Positions 1 through 9,088 of a stretch of DNA of 53,248 nt are shown piece by piece; the stretch's first letter is position 1; each line of letters begins with the position of its first letter. The stretch spans positions 1 to 53,248 of the forward strand of contig CAZVCG010000011.1 of NCBI GenBank assembly GCA_964626265.1, read 5' to 3'. A program made the translations under genes and the position numbers. The DNA is from CAZVCG01 sp964626265. GTDB taxonomy: Bacteria; Pseudomonadota; Alphaproteobacteria; UBA9219. The notes below the pieces were generated by a model, which worked only from the letters and a program-made list of their open reading frames with translations, ran no database searches and was not told the origin of the DNA.

Positions 1-92
1 TGAATACGGTTTTCCCATTCATGCCGGCCTCCTTCCCAGCCAACATGATGAATCATATTTCTACTGATTTGGGAATCCTAAGTTAGGTCAAC

Positions 93-506
93 CTACTCGG
101 GAATTGCTCTAGTCGCAGCCGTAATAGAACCGGCAACAATGGCCGTGAAAACACCCGCATTCTTTATAAAATCGTATTGATGACGAGCCAGGTCATCCGA
201 AAGCATTTTTTCTATATGCCTTATGTAGCTGTCATTAAGCTCACGGTATTTGCCACATAATATTTCGGCTTCTTTGCAGAGTCTTGGCGATGATAGTTGA
301 AGTTCGAGAAGCGAAGACAACTTATTGTCAATCTTCGACTCGATTTCATCCAAAGCTTTCAGATGCTTTTTGGTTTCCTTTGTTTTGTGTTGTGCATTTA
401 GGAAAACCTTGGTTTCCTGTTTGCGGGCAATCAGCCTTATTTCCTTGCGGATAAGATCGGCTCTATAATCTGAAAGCAGCTTTTTATCGTTTGCCATAAT
501 GCCCAT
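93..506 (-). CDS. orphan helical protein, 137 aa
   Basis: I do not recognise this protein. It is rich in Lys, Glu and Leu, looks almost entirely alpha-helical with a probable coiled coil over roughly residues 10-110, and ends in a short hydrophobic stretch (AGVFTAIVAGSITAAT) that could be a membrane-inserting helix. It has no signal peptide. Two ATG codons are possible, at 506 and 497; the second has a GGATGGG-like purine stretch just upstream, so the protein may be 134 aa. It stands alone, about 350 bases downstream of the large repeat-protein gene on the same strand. Reading frame and composition suggest a real gene, but no function can be assigned. Confidence 0.5.
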   Translation of the reverse strand: MGIMANDKKLLSDYRADLIRKEIRLIARKQETKVFLNAQHKTKETKKHLKALDEIESKIDNKLSSLLELQLSSPRLCKEAEILCGKYRELNDSYIRHIEKMLSDDLARHQYDFIKNAGVFTAIVAGSITAATRAIPE

Positions 507-856
507 CCGTAAAATCGCTTAAATATGAAGCCATTTTACAGGACGGCCCATGAAACTAATTAGCAAAATCAATGGTTTACAGAACGTTAGCTTGCCTGTT
601 TTGGGTAGTTTATTGCCAGTTATGGGTAAAGCGCGGCGGAACAAAATTGCTTTTTAAATCGTGATGCTCACGCACGGAATGGTTACCCGAAATTAAGCAA
701 ACGCAAAGCCTAATCATTTTCATCTTCAGGTGACCGCAGTAGGTCTGCAGGCGTTATTTCACCCATAATTGAAGGTCTGTAGGCCTTCAAATAAAAATAG
801 GGGCGAAAATCTTCATATAGCCCGCAGGCCTTCAAAACATACCGTAAAAAAACGGT
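507..856. other. intergenic stretch with a short hairpin
   Basis: No gene is visible here. A perfect 7-bp stem (GAAGGTC/GGCCTTC with one G-T type pair, loop TGTA) lies at 771-788, and the word AGGCCTTCAAA occurs at 781-791 and again at 828-838. The hairpin lies downstream of the minus-strand repeat-protein gene and could act as its terminator, but there is no convincing T-run after it on that strand. Confidence 0.3.
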
Positions 857-3800
857 TCAGTTCACCTTAACGTCCACGCGGTCCATGTCGCCGCTGGGCA
901 CATTGGCGCCCAGAGCGCGCACGTCGATGCGGCTGCTGGAGATGCCCTTGTTCGTCAAGTAGTCACGAATGGCCAGCGCGCGCGACAGCGAGATGCGGCG
1001 GGCCTCGCGGGGCGTAATTTCGCCCGTGGTGGCCGCATAGGCGTTGAGCGTGATCCGCACGGCGACCTTCTGCTTCAGCAACGCGGCCAGCTTGTCGAGC
1101 GAAGCCATCGTGCTGCCGCTCAGGTTGTCGGAACCGCGATCGAAGCTCAGCGTCGCCATGTCGGAATCCAGCTCGACGTGCGAACCCGGCACGGGTTTGC
1201 CTTCCTCGTCGATGGCGGGCGGCTTCAGGGAAGGCTTGGGCTTGACCGTGTCGCGAATGGGCGGCGACGTCAGGGCTTTTTGGCCAGACGGCAGCGTCTC
1301 GTTCTCGTCGATCACCTGTGGTTGCGGAAAGCTCTTTTGCGGCATTTGCGAGGCTTCAAGCGGCCTTTCCAACGGCGCGGAAGGCTTCAATTGCGGCAAA
1401 CTGCCCGACTCCAAGGGTGGCAAAGGCCCGGCCGGCAAACGCGGCGTCACAAGGCCGACAGGCGCGGCTTTTGGCGCAGGCGCGACGGCGTCGTCGGAAG
1501 CGTCATAAACGGCTGAAGGCGTTACGGGCGTCGGGATCGGGCCTGTCGCGGCCCCGCCCTTGCCGGCCAACGGCGCAACGCAGCTCACCGCGCCGCCGCC
1601 GTTCGTGCCCGAACAGCTCCACGTCCACGGACCCTTGCCGCTTACCGCGCTTGAGATGCCCGCCGAGCACAAACCGCTCTTGGGCGCAACCAGCGTCGTC
1701 ACGCCGTTCGCGGGGCCGCAAACGCCTTCGATCGGCGCAGGCGGCATCAATGGAGCCGTGCAACTGACAGTCATGCCGCCGTTCGCGCCAAGGCAATTCC
1801 AGTTCCAGGGGCCGTTGCCGCTCACGTTCGTCGCCGTGCCGGAGGAACAAAGGCCTTCCACGGGATGATGAACCGCCGCCACGCCGTTCGCGGGGCCGCA
1901 ATTCGCGTCAACGGGGGGGCCGGGAGGGGGGGGAGCCTTGGGCATGACTTTGGAGGTCGTGCAAGTGCTGGCGATGCCGCCGTTCAAGCCGGAGCATGTC
2001 CACGTCCAAGGCCCTTCGCCGTTGACCGCGCTCGGCACGCCGCTGTCGCAAAGATTGGCTTCAGGCGCGCTTGTCATCACGGCATTCGCCGCCGCGCCGC
2101 ATCCGCCATCGACCTTGGCTTGGGATTGCGCCGCAGCCGAACAGCTTACGCTCGATCCGCCGCCCGTGCCAACGCAGCTCCAAAGCCACGGCCCTGTGCC
2201 ATCGACTTCGGTCGGCGTTCCCGCCGCGCAAAGGCCCGTCAACGGCAACGCTTTCTGGATCGATCCGTTGGCGGGGCCACACGCGCCATCCGATACTTTG
2301 GGCGCTTCGCAATTGACCTTGCGGCCGGATTTAGCGGCGCATTGCCATGTCCACGGTCCACTTCCTTTGACGGCAACCGCCTTGCCAGCATCGCAAAGTC
2401 CGGTCGTCGGGGCCTTGCTCGCGCCGCGCCCGTCCGCCGGACCGCATTTGGCGTCTTCGGCCGCTTTTTGCAGAACAGGGGCCGAGCACGATACGGTGGC
2501 CGCGCCGAGCGATCCCTTGCAGGTCCATGACCAGTTCTTTTTGCCCTTATCCGCCGTCACAATACCAGGCGTCCCCGATGCGCAGAGATCCGCCGCCGGA
2601 GATTCCGCGCTGGCCACGTTCGCCGCCGTGCCGCAAGCGCCTTCCGTCGCGACGTTAGCTGTGCAGGCGACATCATGCCCGTCGTCGTCGGTGCAACTCC
2701 ATGTCCAAGGTCCTTGGCCGTTCACCGCGCTGGCTCTGCCGCCAGCGCACAAGTTCGCCACCGGCGCTTGAGAAGCCGCTTTTTCAGCCGCCGCGCCGCA
2801 AGCCGCTTTCTTGCCGGAAACGTTCGCTTCCTTGCCGCCAAGCGCCGCTGTGCAACTTACCGTGCTGCCGCCTTCGAGGCCGGAACAGTTCCAGTCCCAC
2901 GGGCCAAGGCCCGTCACCCGCGTCGCTGTGCCTTGGGCGCAAAGATCGTCTTTAGGCGCGGACGTAAACGACTGGCCGTTGGCCCCGCCGCATACGCCAT
3001 CGACCATCGTCGCGGCCCTGCACTTGACCGTCGCTCCGCCCTGCTCGCCCGCGCACGTCCACGTCCATGGCCCCTCGCCTTCGACCGCTGACGCTTCGCC
3101 CACTTTGCAAAGCCCGCTTGTCGGCATGGAACGATGGCCCGACAACGAAGCCGCGCCGCAAACCGCGTTCACCTTCGGCGAGGCCGAGCATGTCGCCGCC
3201 TCGCCGCCGTAAAGGCCCGAACACGTCCAGTTCCATGGCCCCTCGCCTGTCACGGCGCTGGCGTACCCTGTCGCGCACAAATTGCGTTCAGGGCGTTCAT
3301 CAGTCCCTGCAACGCTTGCGCTTCCGCATGCGCCGTCAACCTTCTTGGGAGCGCTGCAAGCCGCCGCTTGTCCGCCATGCGTGCCTGAGCAAGCCCATGT
3401 CCACGGCCCGCCGCCGTTCACGCGGCTCGGAATGCCCTTGGCGCAAAGATCCGTTGTCGGCGCACTGTCCGCGCCCGTGCCGTCCGCCGTTCCGCACTTA
3501 CCATCCTCCGCCGACCCAGGCTCGGAAGCCGCCGCGCCTGTGGCCTTATCTGCCGTTTTTGCGGCTGTTTTTGAAACAGGGGCCGCGCAGCTCACCGTCA
3601 TGCCGCCGTTCGCGCCCAAGCAGCTCCAGCGCCATGGGCCTTCGCCGCTGACCTCGCTCGGCGACCCGGCGGCGCACAATTCCTCAACCGGTTTGCTGTC
3701 CGTAGCCGATCCGTTCGCCGTGCCGCAATTCGCATCAACCCGCGCTTCCGCTTTTTCAACTATCGCCGCCGTTTTTGCCGCAGGTTTTGTCTTGGTAACA

Positions 3801-5011
3801 GGCTCCGGCTCCCAAGCGGATTTCGCGTCCGGAACCGCTTTGCCTAGTTGCATCGGCGGCGGCGTTGTCAGATCGGAATCCGACAAAGATTTAGGCGCGG
3901 AAGCCATGTCCGTCGCGCGCGGCTCTTCTCCCTTCGCCATTTCAGGCGCGGCGCACGTGTTGCTCAACCAAACGTCCTTGATGTCGCCGCTTGGGCATTC
4001 CGTGCGCGTTTCGCCTGTAATCTTGCCCGTATATGAAGAAGGATAGCCGGCCAGCTTGCATTCCTTCGTCCAGGACATGACTTTAGGTTCACAAGCGGCA
4101 TCCGTCTTTTTCTCGGCGGGTTCTGTCGCCTTGACGGGTTCTGTCGCCTTGGCGGGTTCTGTTTTTGCGAATTCCGGCGCGCTAGCCATTTCCTCTTCCG
4201 TCGCATCGACAGGAGGGCCGAATATGCCGCCGAATAAGCCGCGCGATTTCGGTTCGGGTTTCGTCGGCTTGAGCGGCTCCGCCAGTTTGCTTGGAGCCTT
4301 GTCGAGAGAAACGGGCTCGTCCTTGATTTCCGTCGCTTTAGGCGAAGAGGCATCGGCCCCGTCGATATTGATCGACGGCGCAAGGGATTTGTCGACTGAC
4401 GGCAGGCCTCCCTCAGGCGGCTTGCCAGTCGCCAGATCCACAGGCCCGCGTCCCGGCTCGTATTTTACGGTAGTATCCGCAGGCGCTCCGGCCTCGGCGT
4501 CCTTACTGAGCAAGGGCGGCATCAGAGCAGCGCTTTCGCCCGCACCGGCCACGTCCGGAGTTAAAGCGTTGGTTGAAGTCTCTGGTAAATCAGGACTTTG
4601 CCCTGCCTGTTGCAAGGCGTTCTTCATGCCCTGCATGAGCTGGACGCTGGCTGAGCTTGATTTGCTCGAAGACAGCAGAGGCGGCGAGGTTGGCTTTTGA
4701 ATTTGAGGCGCTTTCAATTCGCCGACAGGCAAGCTTTTTGGCTCCGGTTTTTTCGCCTTCGCGGTTTCCTTCTTTTTGGAAGGATGCGGCAGAACGAGCG
4801 TTCCCGCTTTAAGCGGCTTGTTCCACTCCATGCCTTCGGGCAAAACGCCTTCGGACGCCGCAGGCGGAACGGCCTGATTTGTATAGGTTTCAATGGCGGC
4901 CTGAGCCCACGCCTGCGCGGACATAGTGGCTATGAACGCAGCGGCGAAAGCACCAATCAGGCGGCGCAAAAAGGAATGTTTAGGCAAAGACATCGGCAGG
5001 GAAAAACCCAT
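857..5011 (-). CDS. large exported Cys-rich repeat protein with OmpA-like C-terminus
   Basis: This 1384-aa protein starts with a signal peptide (residues about 1-36, ending AQAWAQA). A Pro/Lys/Ala/Glu-rich low-complexity region to about residue 310 follows, then a four-Cys segment. Twelve tandem repeats of about 56 residues run from about 426 to 1150. Each repeat follows CG.ANG....P...LC..G....V.G.GPW.W.C.G..GG...C.A, with four cysteines, and successive copies clearly differ. A Pro-rich linker leads to an OmpA/MotB-like domain (1279-1384) with LSLSRALAIRDYL and GISSSRI. In the OmpA family an Asp and an Arg bind diaminopimelate; the Arg is kept here, but the Asp position appears to be Ala. The likely role is a periplasmic or surface protein held to peptidoglycan, with disulfide-bonded repeats. 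ATG 5011 has a weak GAGAG upstream; ATG 4993 is possible. Confidence 0.85.
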   Translation of the reverse strand: MGFSLPMSLPKHSFLRRLIGAFAAAFIATMSAQAWAQAAIETYTNQAVPPAASEGVLPEGMEWNKPLKAGTLVLPHPSKKKETAKAKKPEPKSLPVGELKAPQIQKPTSPPLLSSSKSSSASVQLMQGMKNALQQAGQSPDLPETSTNALTPDVAGAGESAALMPPLLSKDAEAGAPADTTVKYEPGRGPVDLATGKPPEGGLPSVDKSLAPSINIDGADASSPKATEIKDEPVSLDKAPSKLAEPLKPTKPEPKSRGLFGGIFGPPVDATEEEMASAPEFAKTEPAKATEPVKATEPAEKKTDAACEPKVMSWTKECKLAGYPSSYTGKITGETRTECPSGDIKDVWLSNTCAAPEMAKGEEPRATDMASAPKSLSDSDLTTPPPMQLGKAVPDAKSAWEPEPVTKTKPAAKTAAIVEKAEARVDANCGTANGSATDSKPVEELCAAGSPSEVSGEGPWRWSCLGANGGMTVSCAAPVSKTAAKTADKATGAAASEPGSAEDGKCGTADGTGADSAPTTDLCAKGIPSRVNGGGPWTWACSGTHGGQAAACSAPKKVDGACGSASVAGTDERPERNLCATGYASAVTGEGPWNWTCSGLYGGEAATCSASPKVNAVCGAASLSGHRSMPTSGLCKVGEASAVEGEGPWTWTCAGEQGGATVKCRAATMVDGVCGGANGQSFTSAPKDDLCAQGTATRVTGLGPWDWNCSGLEGGSTVSCTAALGGKEANVSGKKAACGAAAEKAASQAPVANLCAGGRASAVNGQGPWTWSCTDDDGHDVACTANVATEGACGTAANVASAESPAADLCASGTPGIVTADKGKKNWSWTCKGSLGAATVSCSAPVLQKAAEDAKCGPADGRGASKAPTTGLCDAGKAVAVKGSGPWTWQCAAKSGRKVNCEAPKVSDGACGPANGSIQKALPLTGLCAAGTPTEVDGTGPWLWSCVGTGGGSSVSCSAAAQSQAKVDGGCGAAANAVMTSAPEANLCDSGVPSAVNGEGPWTWTCSGLNGGIASTCTTSKVMPKAPPPPGPPVDANCGPANGVAAVHHPVEGLCSSGTATNVSGNGPWNWNCLGANGGMTVSCTAPLMPPAPIEGVCGPANGVTTLVAPKSGLCSAGISSAVSGKGPWTWSCSGTNGGGAVSCVAPLAGKGGAATGPIPTPVTPSAVYDASDDAVAPAPKAAPVGLVTPRLPAGPLPPLESGSLPQLKPSAPLERPLEASQMPQKSFPQPQVIDENETLPSGQKALTSPPIRDTVKPKPSLKPPAIDEEGKPVPGSHVELDSDMATLSFDRGSDNLSGSTMASLDKLAALLKQKVAVRITLNAYAATTGEITPREARRISLSRALAIRDYLTNKGISSSRIDVRALGANVPSGDMDRVDVKVN

Positions 5012-5130
5012 GACAGAATCGCACTCTCGAATGTTCTAGAGATATCGGAAGGGATAGTCGATAGCAATCAAGGGGATGGGGCCGGATTCGCCACAGTCAA
5101 GCTCTTCCTGCGGCATTGGGGCCACGGCAT

Positions 5131-5937
5131 CTAGGCTTTTCCGGCATTTCTGAGGATCTCAACCAGTTTATCATGCAATCCCGCATTGCTGGCGATCAAA
5201 GATCCTGTTTTCACGGGGTCTTCCTTGGGAATCAAGGGGCTGACGAACCCGCCCGCTTCCTTGACGATGATGATCCCGGCGGCTACGTCCCACGAACCCA
5301 GGCCCGTTTCCCAAAAACCGTCGTAACGGCCAGCCGCCACATAAGCCAGATCAAGAGCGGCCGAACCGGCTCGGCGGATGCCCGCAACCTGGGGAATGAC
5401 GGCTTTCAATTCTGCGATAAAATCATCCACCGATTTCTTGCTGCCTTTGAACGGCGCGCCGGTGGCGATCAAACACTCCGAAAAATCGGTGCGCACGGAA
5501 ACGCGCAAGCGTTGATTGTTAAGGTACGCCCCGATCCCCTTCTCTGCCCAGAATGTTTCGTTGGTCAGCGGCTGATGAATGAGCCCTGCGATAATCTCGC
5601 CGTCGCGTTCGGCAGCGATCGAAATGCACCAATGCGGCATCCCGTGCAGGAAATTCGTCGTGCCGTCGAGCGGATCGACGATCCAGCGCTCGCGCTTGGC
5701 CGTTGTATCGGCTTCTCCGTCTTTTTCTTCCATCAGGAAACCGAAGTCGGGACGCGCCTTATTCAACTCTTCGCGAATTATCTTTTGCGCTTGAAAATCG
5801 GCTGTACTGACGAAATCGGCAGGACCCTTGCGCGAGACCTGCAGGTTTTCGACTTCGCCGAAGTCACGCTTCAAGCCTTTTGCGGCCTTGTCGGCCGCGC
5901 GTTGCATCACGTTGATAAGTGCGGATTTCATGGCCAT
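5131..5937 (-). CDS. suhB: inositol monophosphatase family protein (SuhB)
   Basis: This 268-aa protein is of the usual length for the inositol monophosphatase family of Mg-dependent, Li-sensitive phosphatases. The metal-binding motifs are all visible: EE at 70-71, DPLDGTTNF at 88-96 and WDVAAG near residue 217. In bacteria the family hydrolyses myo-inositol 1-phosphate, and in E. coli SuhB also acts in ribosomal RNA antitermination with Nus factors; which role applies here is not shown by sequence. It starts four bases after efp, so the two are very likely co-transcribed. Starts at 5937 (MAMK) and 5931 (MK) are both possible, and neither has a strong ribosome binding site. Confidence 0.93.
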   Translation of the reverse strand: MAMKSALINVMQRAADKAAKGLKRDFGEVENLQVSRKGPADFVSTADFQAQKIIREELNKARPDFGFLMEEKDGEADTTAKRERWIVDPLDGTTNFLHGMPHWCISIAAERDGEIIAGLIHQPLTNETFWAEKGIGAYLNNQRLRVSVRTDFSECLIATGAPFKGSKKSVDDFIAELKAVIPQVAGIRRAGSAALDLAYVAAGRYDGFWETGLGSWDVAAGIIIVKEAGGFVSPLIPKEDPVKTGSLIASNAGLHDKLVEILRNAGKA

Positions 5938-5941
5938 TTAA

Positions 5942-6508
5942 TCAGTCTTTCGCGCGCTCAACGTAGCTGCCGTCCGTCGTATTGACGACAATGCGGGTGC
6001 CCGCTTCGATGAATGGCGGCACCATGACGCGCACGCCGTTCGACAACTTGGCTGGCTTATAGGACGATGACGCCGTTTGACCCTTGACCACCGGATCGGC
6101 TTCGACGATTTCCAGAACGACCGTTGGCGGCAATTCAACCGATAAAGGCGTGCCCTCATACGTCTGAACGTTGCAGATCATGCCTTCCTGTAAAAACACG
6201 ACCGGATCGCCGATAACGTCTTTCGGCACGATATATTGCTCATAAGTCGTCTGTTCCATAAAGGTGTAGTCGTCACCCGACGAAAACAAAAATTGCATGT
6301 CGTGATCCATCAACTGAACGCGCTCGACGGTCTCCTGCGTGCGGTAACGCTCGTTCGTCTTGATGCCGGTGCGCACGTCGCGCATTTCGACCTGGATGAT
6401 CGCGTTGCCCTTGCCGGGAATCATGATCTCGCTTTTGATCACGAGCCACAGCTTGCCGTTGTGCTCAAGCACATGGCCTTTGCGTACGGTGTTGGCGGAA
6501 ACTTTCAT
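5942..6508 (-). CDS. efp: elongation factor P
   Basis: EF-P binds ribosomes stalled at polyproline stretches and stimulates peptide-bond formation. The 188-aa protein has the three-domain length of the family. The loop that reaches the peptidyl-transferase centre reads MIPGKGNA, with the modifiable Lys at position 33. The C-terminal signature GTRIVVNTTDGSYVERA is intact. No EpmA/EpmB or other modification gene is in this window, so the modification state is unknown. It is the first gene of a likely efp-suhB pair. It is fitting that the nearby repeat protein at 857-5011 is proline-rich, but no link is shown. Confidence 0.97.
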   Translation of the reverse strand: MKVSANTVRKGHVLEHNGKLWLVIKSEIMIPGKGNAIIQVEMRDVRTGIKTNERYRTQETVERVQLMDHDMQFLFSSGDDYTFMEQTTYEQYIVPKDVIGDPVVFLQEGMICNVQTYEGTPLSVELPPTVVLEIVEADPVVKGQTASSSYKPAKLSNGVRVMVPPFIEAGTRIVVNTTDGSYVERAKD

Positions 6509-6594
6509 CGTTGTCTCTTTCGTATATCTGGGCCGCGTCGCCGCAGGCCAAAACCGGCCTATCCTCTGTTCTCAGGGGATAAACGCCATATTAA

Positions 6595-6632
6595 GGGAAT
6601 GCCGCGTTAATAGGCATTCCCCGGCTTCGGGG
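6595..6632. repeat. pair of hairpins between efp and the gene at 6705
   Basis: A perfect 9-bp inverted repeat, GGGAATGCC/GGCATTCCC, spans 6595-6621 with a 9-base loop. It is followed at 6619-6632 by CCCCG-GCTT-CGGGG. It sits downstream of the minus-strand gene ending at 6705 and upstream of efp. It may end the decarboxylase transcript or be a degraded repeat; no T-run supports an intrinsic terminator. Confidence 0.35.
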
Positions 6633-6704
6633 CAAGGAAAATGTGCGCAAAAAGCCAAAACTCTTTGTTTATTAATGCTTTTACAAGCCGTTCCGCAACG
6701 CAGT

Positions 6705-7271
6705 CTAATCGGGATCCCAGATTTCCTTCAGGGATTCATAAATCTCGATCAGGTACTTTGTCGGCGGATTGACAAGCGGACGCAGCACTGCGGTATAGGG
6801 CTGCAACTCCTCATGGATGTACTGCTTTTCAATGTCCTCGTCCGAAATCGTGACGCGGTCCCAATACAGGTAATACAGGTTCTTGTGCCCTTTGACCAAG
6901 ACGCAGACAATCGTCTTTGGAAACGCCGGATCGTCCAAATGCACCGACAGATAAGGCACGTGATGACCGTCGGTTTTCCTGTCCCATGCATAGCCGATGT
7001 CGGCATAAAACAGCTCGGCGTCGATTTGCTGAACGACGTACTCAGGCTCGGCTGTAGAGGTTCGGTAAGGATTGTCCTTGATGACCGCCTTGCATTTGAA
7101 ATTGATCATGGCGATGTGGCCGACGTATTCGCCATCGACAAGCTCGAACACGCCGATGCGGCGCAAATGCATCTGTCGAGTCGGGAGTTCGGCGAGCCGG
7201 AAAGTCTTTTCCTTTTTCGCTTCTTTGAGCATAAACGCGGGAGATACCTGACTTGCGACCCAATCCATCAT
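6705..7271 (-). CDS. orphan protein translationally coupled to the decarboxylase
   Basis: This 188-aa protein matches no family I recognise. It appears soluble, with mixed alpha/beta composition, many aromatic residues in the middle (YADIGYAWDR, NLYYLYWDRV) and an acidic C-terminus. There is no signal peptide or membrane segment. Its ATG at 7271 overlaps the TGA of the upstream decarboxylase in an ATGA arrangement, so the two are almost certainly translated from one message. In many alphaproteobacteria an acetyltransferase follows this decarboxylase; the resemblance here is too weak to claim that. The tight coupling suggests a role in, or response to, polyamine synthesis (inference). Confidence 0.7.
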   Translation of the reverse strand: MMDWVASQVSPAFMLKEAKKEKTFRLAELPTRQMHLRRIGVFELVDGEYVGHIAMINFKCKAVIKDNPYRTSTAEPEYVVQQIDAELFYADIGYAWDRKTDGHHVPYLSVHLDDPAFPKTIVCVLVKGHKNLYYLYWDRVTISDEDIEKQYIHEELQPYTAVLRPLVNPPTKYLIEIYESLKEIWDPD

Positions 7272-8551
7272 GCGCCTCCTTTCACATCAGCCTGAAAAGA
7301 CTTTTTCTCCATTGGCCCTGTACTTATTGGCTTGATCTCAACGTGCAGATCCGTCGCGAAACCGTTGAACGACGTTCTCGAAGCCGCCATGTACGACCCC
7401 ATGCCGCGCAACGCTATCCAGTCGCCCTCCTTGATATCGGCTGGCAACACAAACGGCCCGGGCATGTAATCAACCGAGTCGCATGTCGGCCCGTAAAAAT
7501 GGAAGGGCCTTAATTCGGCGGTGTTTCCCGCTTGCGCGTCGGCATAAATGACCTTTGCCGTATTTCGCCACCTCATCGAGCAAACTTCGAACATATTGCC
7601 GAAACTGCCGTCGTTCAGGTAAAGCACGTCGCCTTTGCGCAATTCCACGCGCGTCACAAGCGTCGTCGATGTGCCGGACAACGCCCTGCCGGGTTCGCAC
7701 CATACTTGCGTTGTCGGCGGCAATTTAAGTTCGGCGATTTCCTTGCGGATCACGTCGAAGTAAGCCGACAGCGGCGGCACGTCCATGCCCAGATCGGGGA
7801 TGGGGAACCCGCCGCCGACATTGAACGCGCCTATCTCAACGCCTGACTTGCGGATGACGTCTCCCGCTTCGCGAATGGCGTTGACGTACGACGCCGGTTC
7901 AAGCGTTTGCGAACCGACATGAAAACTGAGGCCGACTTTTTGCGCAATTTTGCTGGCCGCGCGCAATAGCTCCACGGCCTGATCCGGCATCGCGCCGAAC
8001 TTGCCCGCCAATGGGCAAGCCGCGCTGCCTTTCGGCCTGTCGAGACGCACGACCAGCGTCAAGTCGCGCGCGCCTTTGGTCTCTTCCCGAATCTTGCGCA
8101 GTTCATCGGCAGTATCGAGCACGAAGTCCCGGATGCCGTAGTTGAAGTAAGCCTCATGGATCGCTTCGCGACCTTTGACCGGATGCATGAACGCAAGGCG
8201 CATATCGGGCAGCAAGCCGCGCAGCAAACGGATCTCGCCGAGCGAGGCGACGTCGCAATGGCGGATGCCGGCGCGGTAAAGATGAGTCAGGACGTAAGGA
8301 TCGGGGTTCGCCTTGACGGCATAGAGCGTCATGCCAGGAAAGCTTTTCAAAAACAGCTTGGCGTTCTTGACGAGTTCATCGGGATGCGAGCACAACAAGG
8401 GTTCGGCCGGACGCAACGTTCTCACGGCCGCTTCGACGCTTTCAAAGCAAGGCAACGCCTGATCGCCCCTGAACAACGTTTCAGGATCGCGGGCAGCGCG
8501 TTCAACATTGCCCCACCGCACCTCTAATTTGTGCGCAGCCTTTTCGCTCAT
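7268..8551 (-). CDS. ornithine/lysine decarboxylase, alanine-racemase fold type
   Basis: This PLP enzyme of the eukaryotic-ODC/DapDC group (fold III) removes CO2 from ornithine or lysine to give putrescine or cadaverine. The Schiff-base Lys is K80 in YAVKANPDP. FHVGSQ, the glycine-rich phosphate loop FNVGGGFP, CEPGRAL and the second-subunit Cys motif GPTCDSVD are all present, followed by GMGSYMAA. GPTCDSVD and the absence of diaminopimelate-decarboxylase features favour ornithine/lysine over diaminopimelate. At 427 aa it is slightly longer than typical alphaproteobacterial ODC because of a short N-terminal extension. It heads an operon with the coupled orphan at 6705 and is preceded by a long hairpin-rich leader. 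Confidence 0.9.
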   Translation of the reverse strand: MSEKAAHKLEVRWGNVERAARDPETLFRGDQALPCFESVEAAVRTLRPAEPLLCSHPDELVKNAKLFLKSFPGMTLYAVKANPDPYVLTHLYRAGIRHCDVASLGEIRLLRGLLPDMRLAFMHPVKGREAIHEAYFNYGIRDFVLDTADELRKIREETKGARDLTLVVRLDRPKGSAACPLAGKFGAMPDQAVELLRAASKIAQKVGLSFHVGSQTLEPASYVNAIREAGDVIRKSGVEIGAFNVGGGFPIPDLGMDVPPLSAYFDVIRKEIAELKLPPTTQVWCEPGRALSGTSTTLVTRVELRKGDVLYLNDGSFGNMFEVCSMRWRNTAKVIYADAQAGNTAELRPFHFYGPTCDSVDYMPGPFVLPADIKEGDWIALRGMGSYMAASRTSFNGFATDLHVEIKPISTGPMEKKSFQADVKGGA

Positions 8552-8950
8552 AGACCGCCCTTCTCCCGCACAAAGTTGACGTTAGCGAGAAAGCCTTTGC
8601 CAATGGGCCGATGAGCGATCCGAATATGTGGATCCGGGAAACGACGCGCACATTGCTCTCGCTACCGCAAGAACGAATACCGGCGTTAAGCCCTGCTCTC
8701 TTTGCCCTACAACCAAGACCTTCTCCTTGCCCCCGGCGATCCCTCGTCATTAATCGACTCAGTCGGTATCCGCAGAAGACAAGAAAGACTCTTTGCTGTT
8801 CACCACCACAGTTCCCCGCAACAGCCCAAATTGGCTCTTACAAGGCGGCAAAGCGTCGTTACATAAACCAGTGGGGAACGAAAAAGGTGGTAGTCCAATC
8901 CGTCCTTGGGCCAGTGGTACGTGCGCTTCCGTAAAAGCGCACCATAGTCA
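8552..8950 (-). promoter_or_regulatory. candidate structured 5' leader of the decarboxylase gene
   Basis: Over 500 non-coding bases lie before the decarboxylase. A two-part helix pairs 8802-8807 (ACCACC) with 8886-8891 (GGTGGT) and, across a small internal loop, 8811-8817 (GTTCCCC) with 8873-8879 (GGGGAAC). The loop between holds a smaller AGCC/GGCT hairpin at 8823-8836. A separate perfect 8-bp hairpin, GTGCGCTT/AAGCGCAC, lies at 8921-8942. Established knowledge: the speF RNA element precedes ornithine decarboxylase genes in Alphaproteobacteria. I cannot confirm a match to its consensus, so the identity is inference. A purine-rich GGGAGAAGGGCGG just before the ATG would serve as ribosome binding site. 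The rest of the gap, to 9088, holds nothing I recognise. Confidence 0.4.
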
Positions 8951-9088
8951 TGAAATTTTAAGATTCAATAAAATTCTTCGGCAAAGAGCCTTTTAAACCA
9001 ACTGTTATCTATCGGACACACATGGGCAATTTCGCCCCAATACAAAACATGGCTTTTAGAATGGCCGTTTTGGGGCTAGGCTAGGCCT

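Noticed and set aside
857..5011. CRISPR-like repeat signal from the regular 168-base spacing in this gene
   Set aside because: The repeats are protein-coding, diverged at the DNA level and have no short direct repeats with unique spacers.
8611..8934. 107-codon plus-strand open frame in the decarboxylase leader
   Set aside because: Composition is not protein-like, there is no ribosome binding site, and it runs through the stem structures of the leader.
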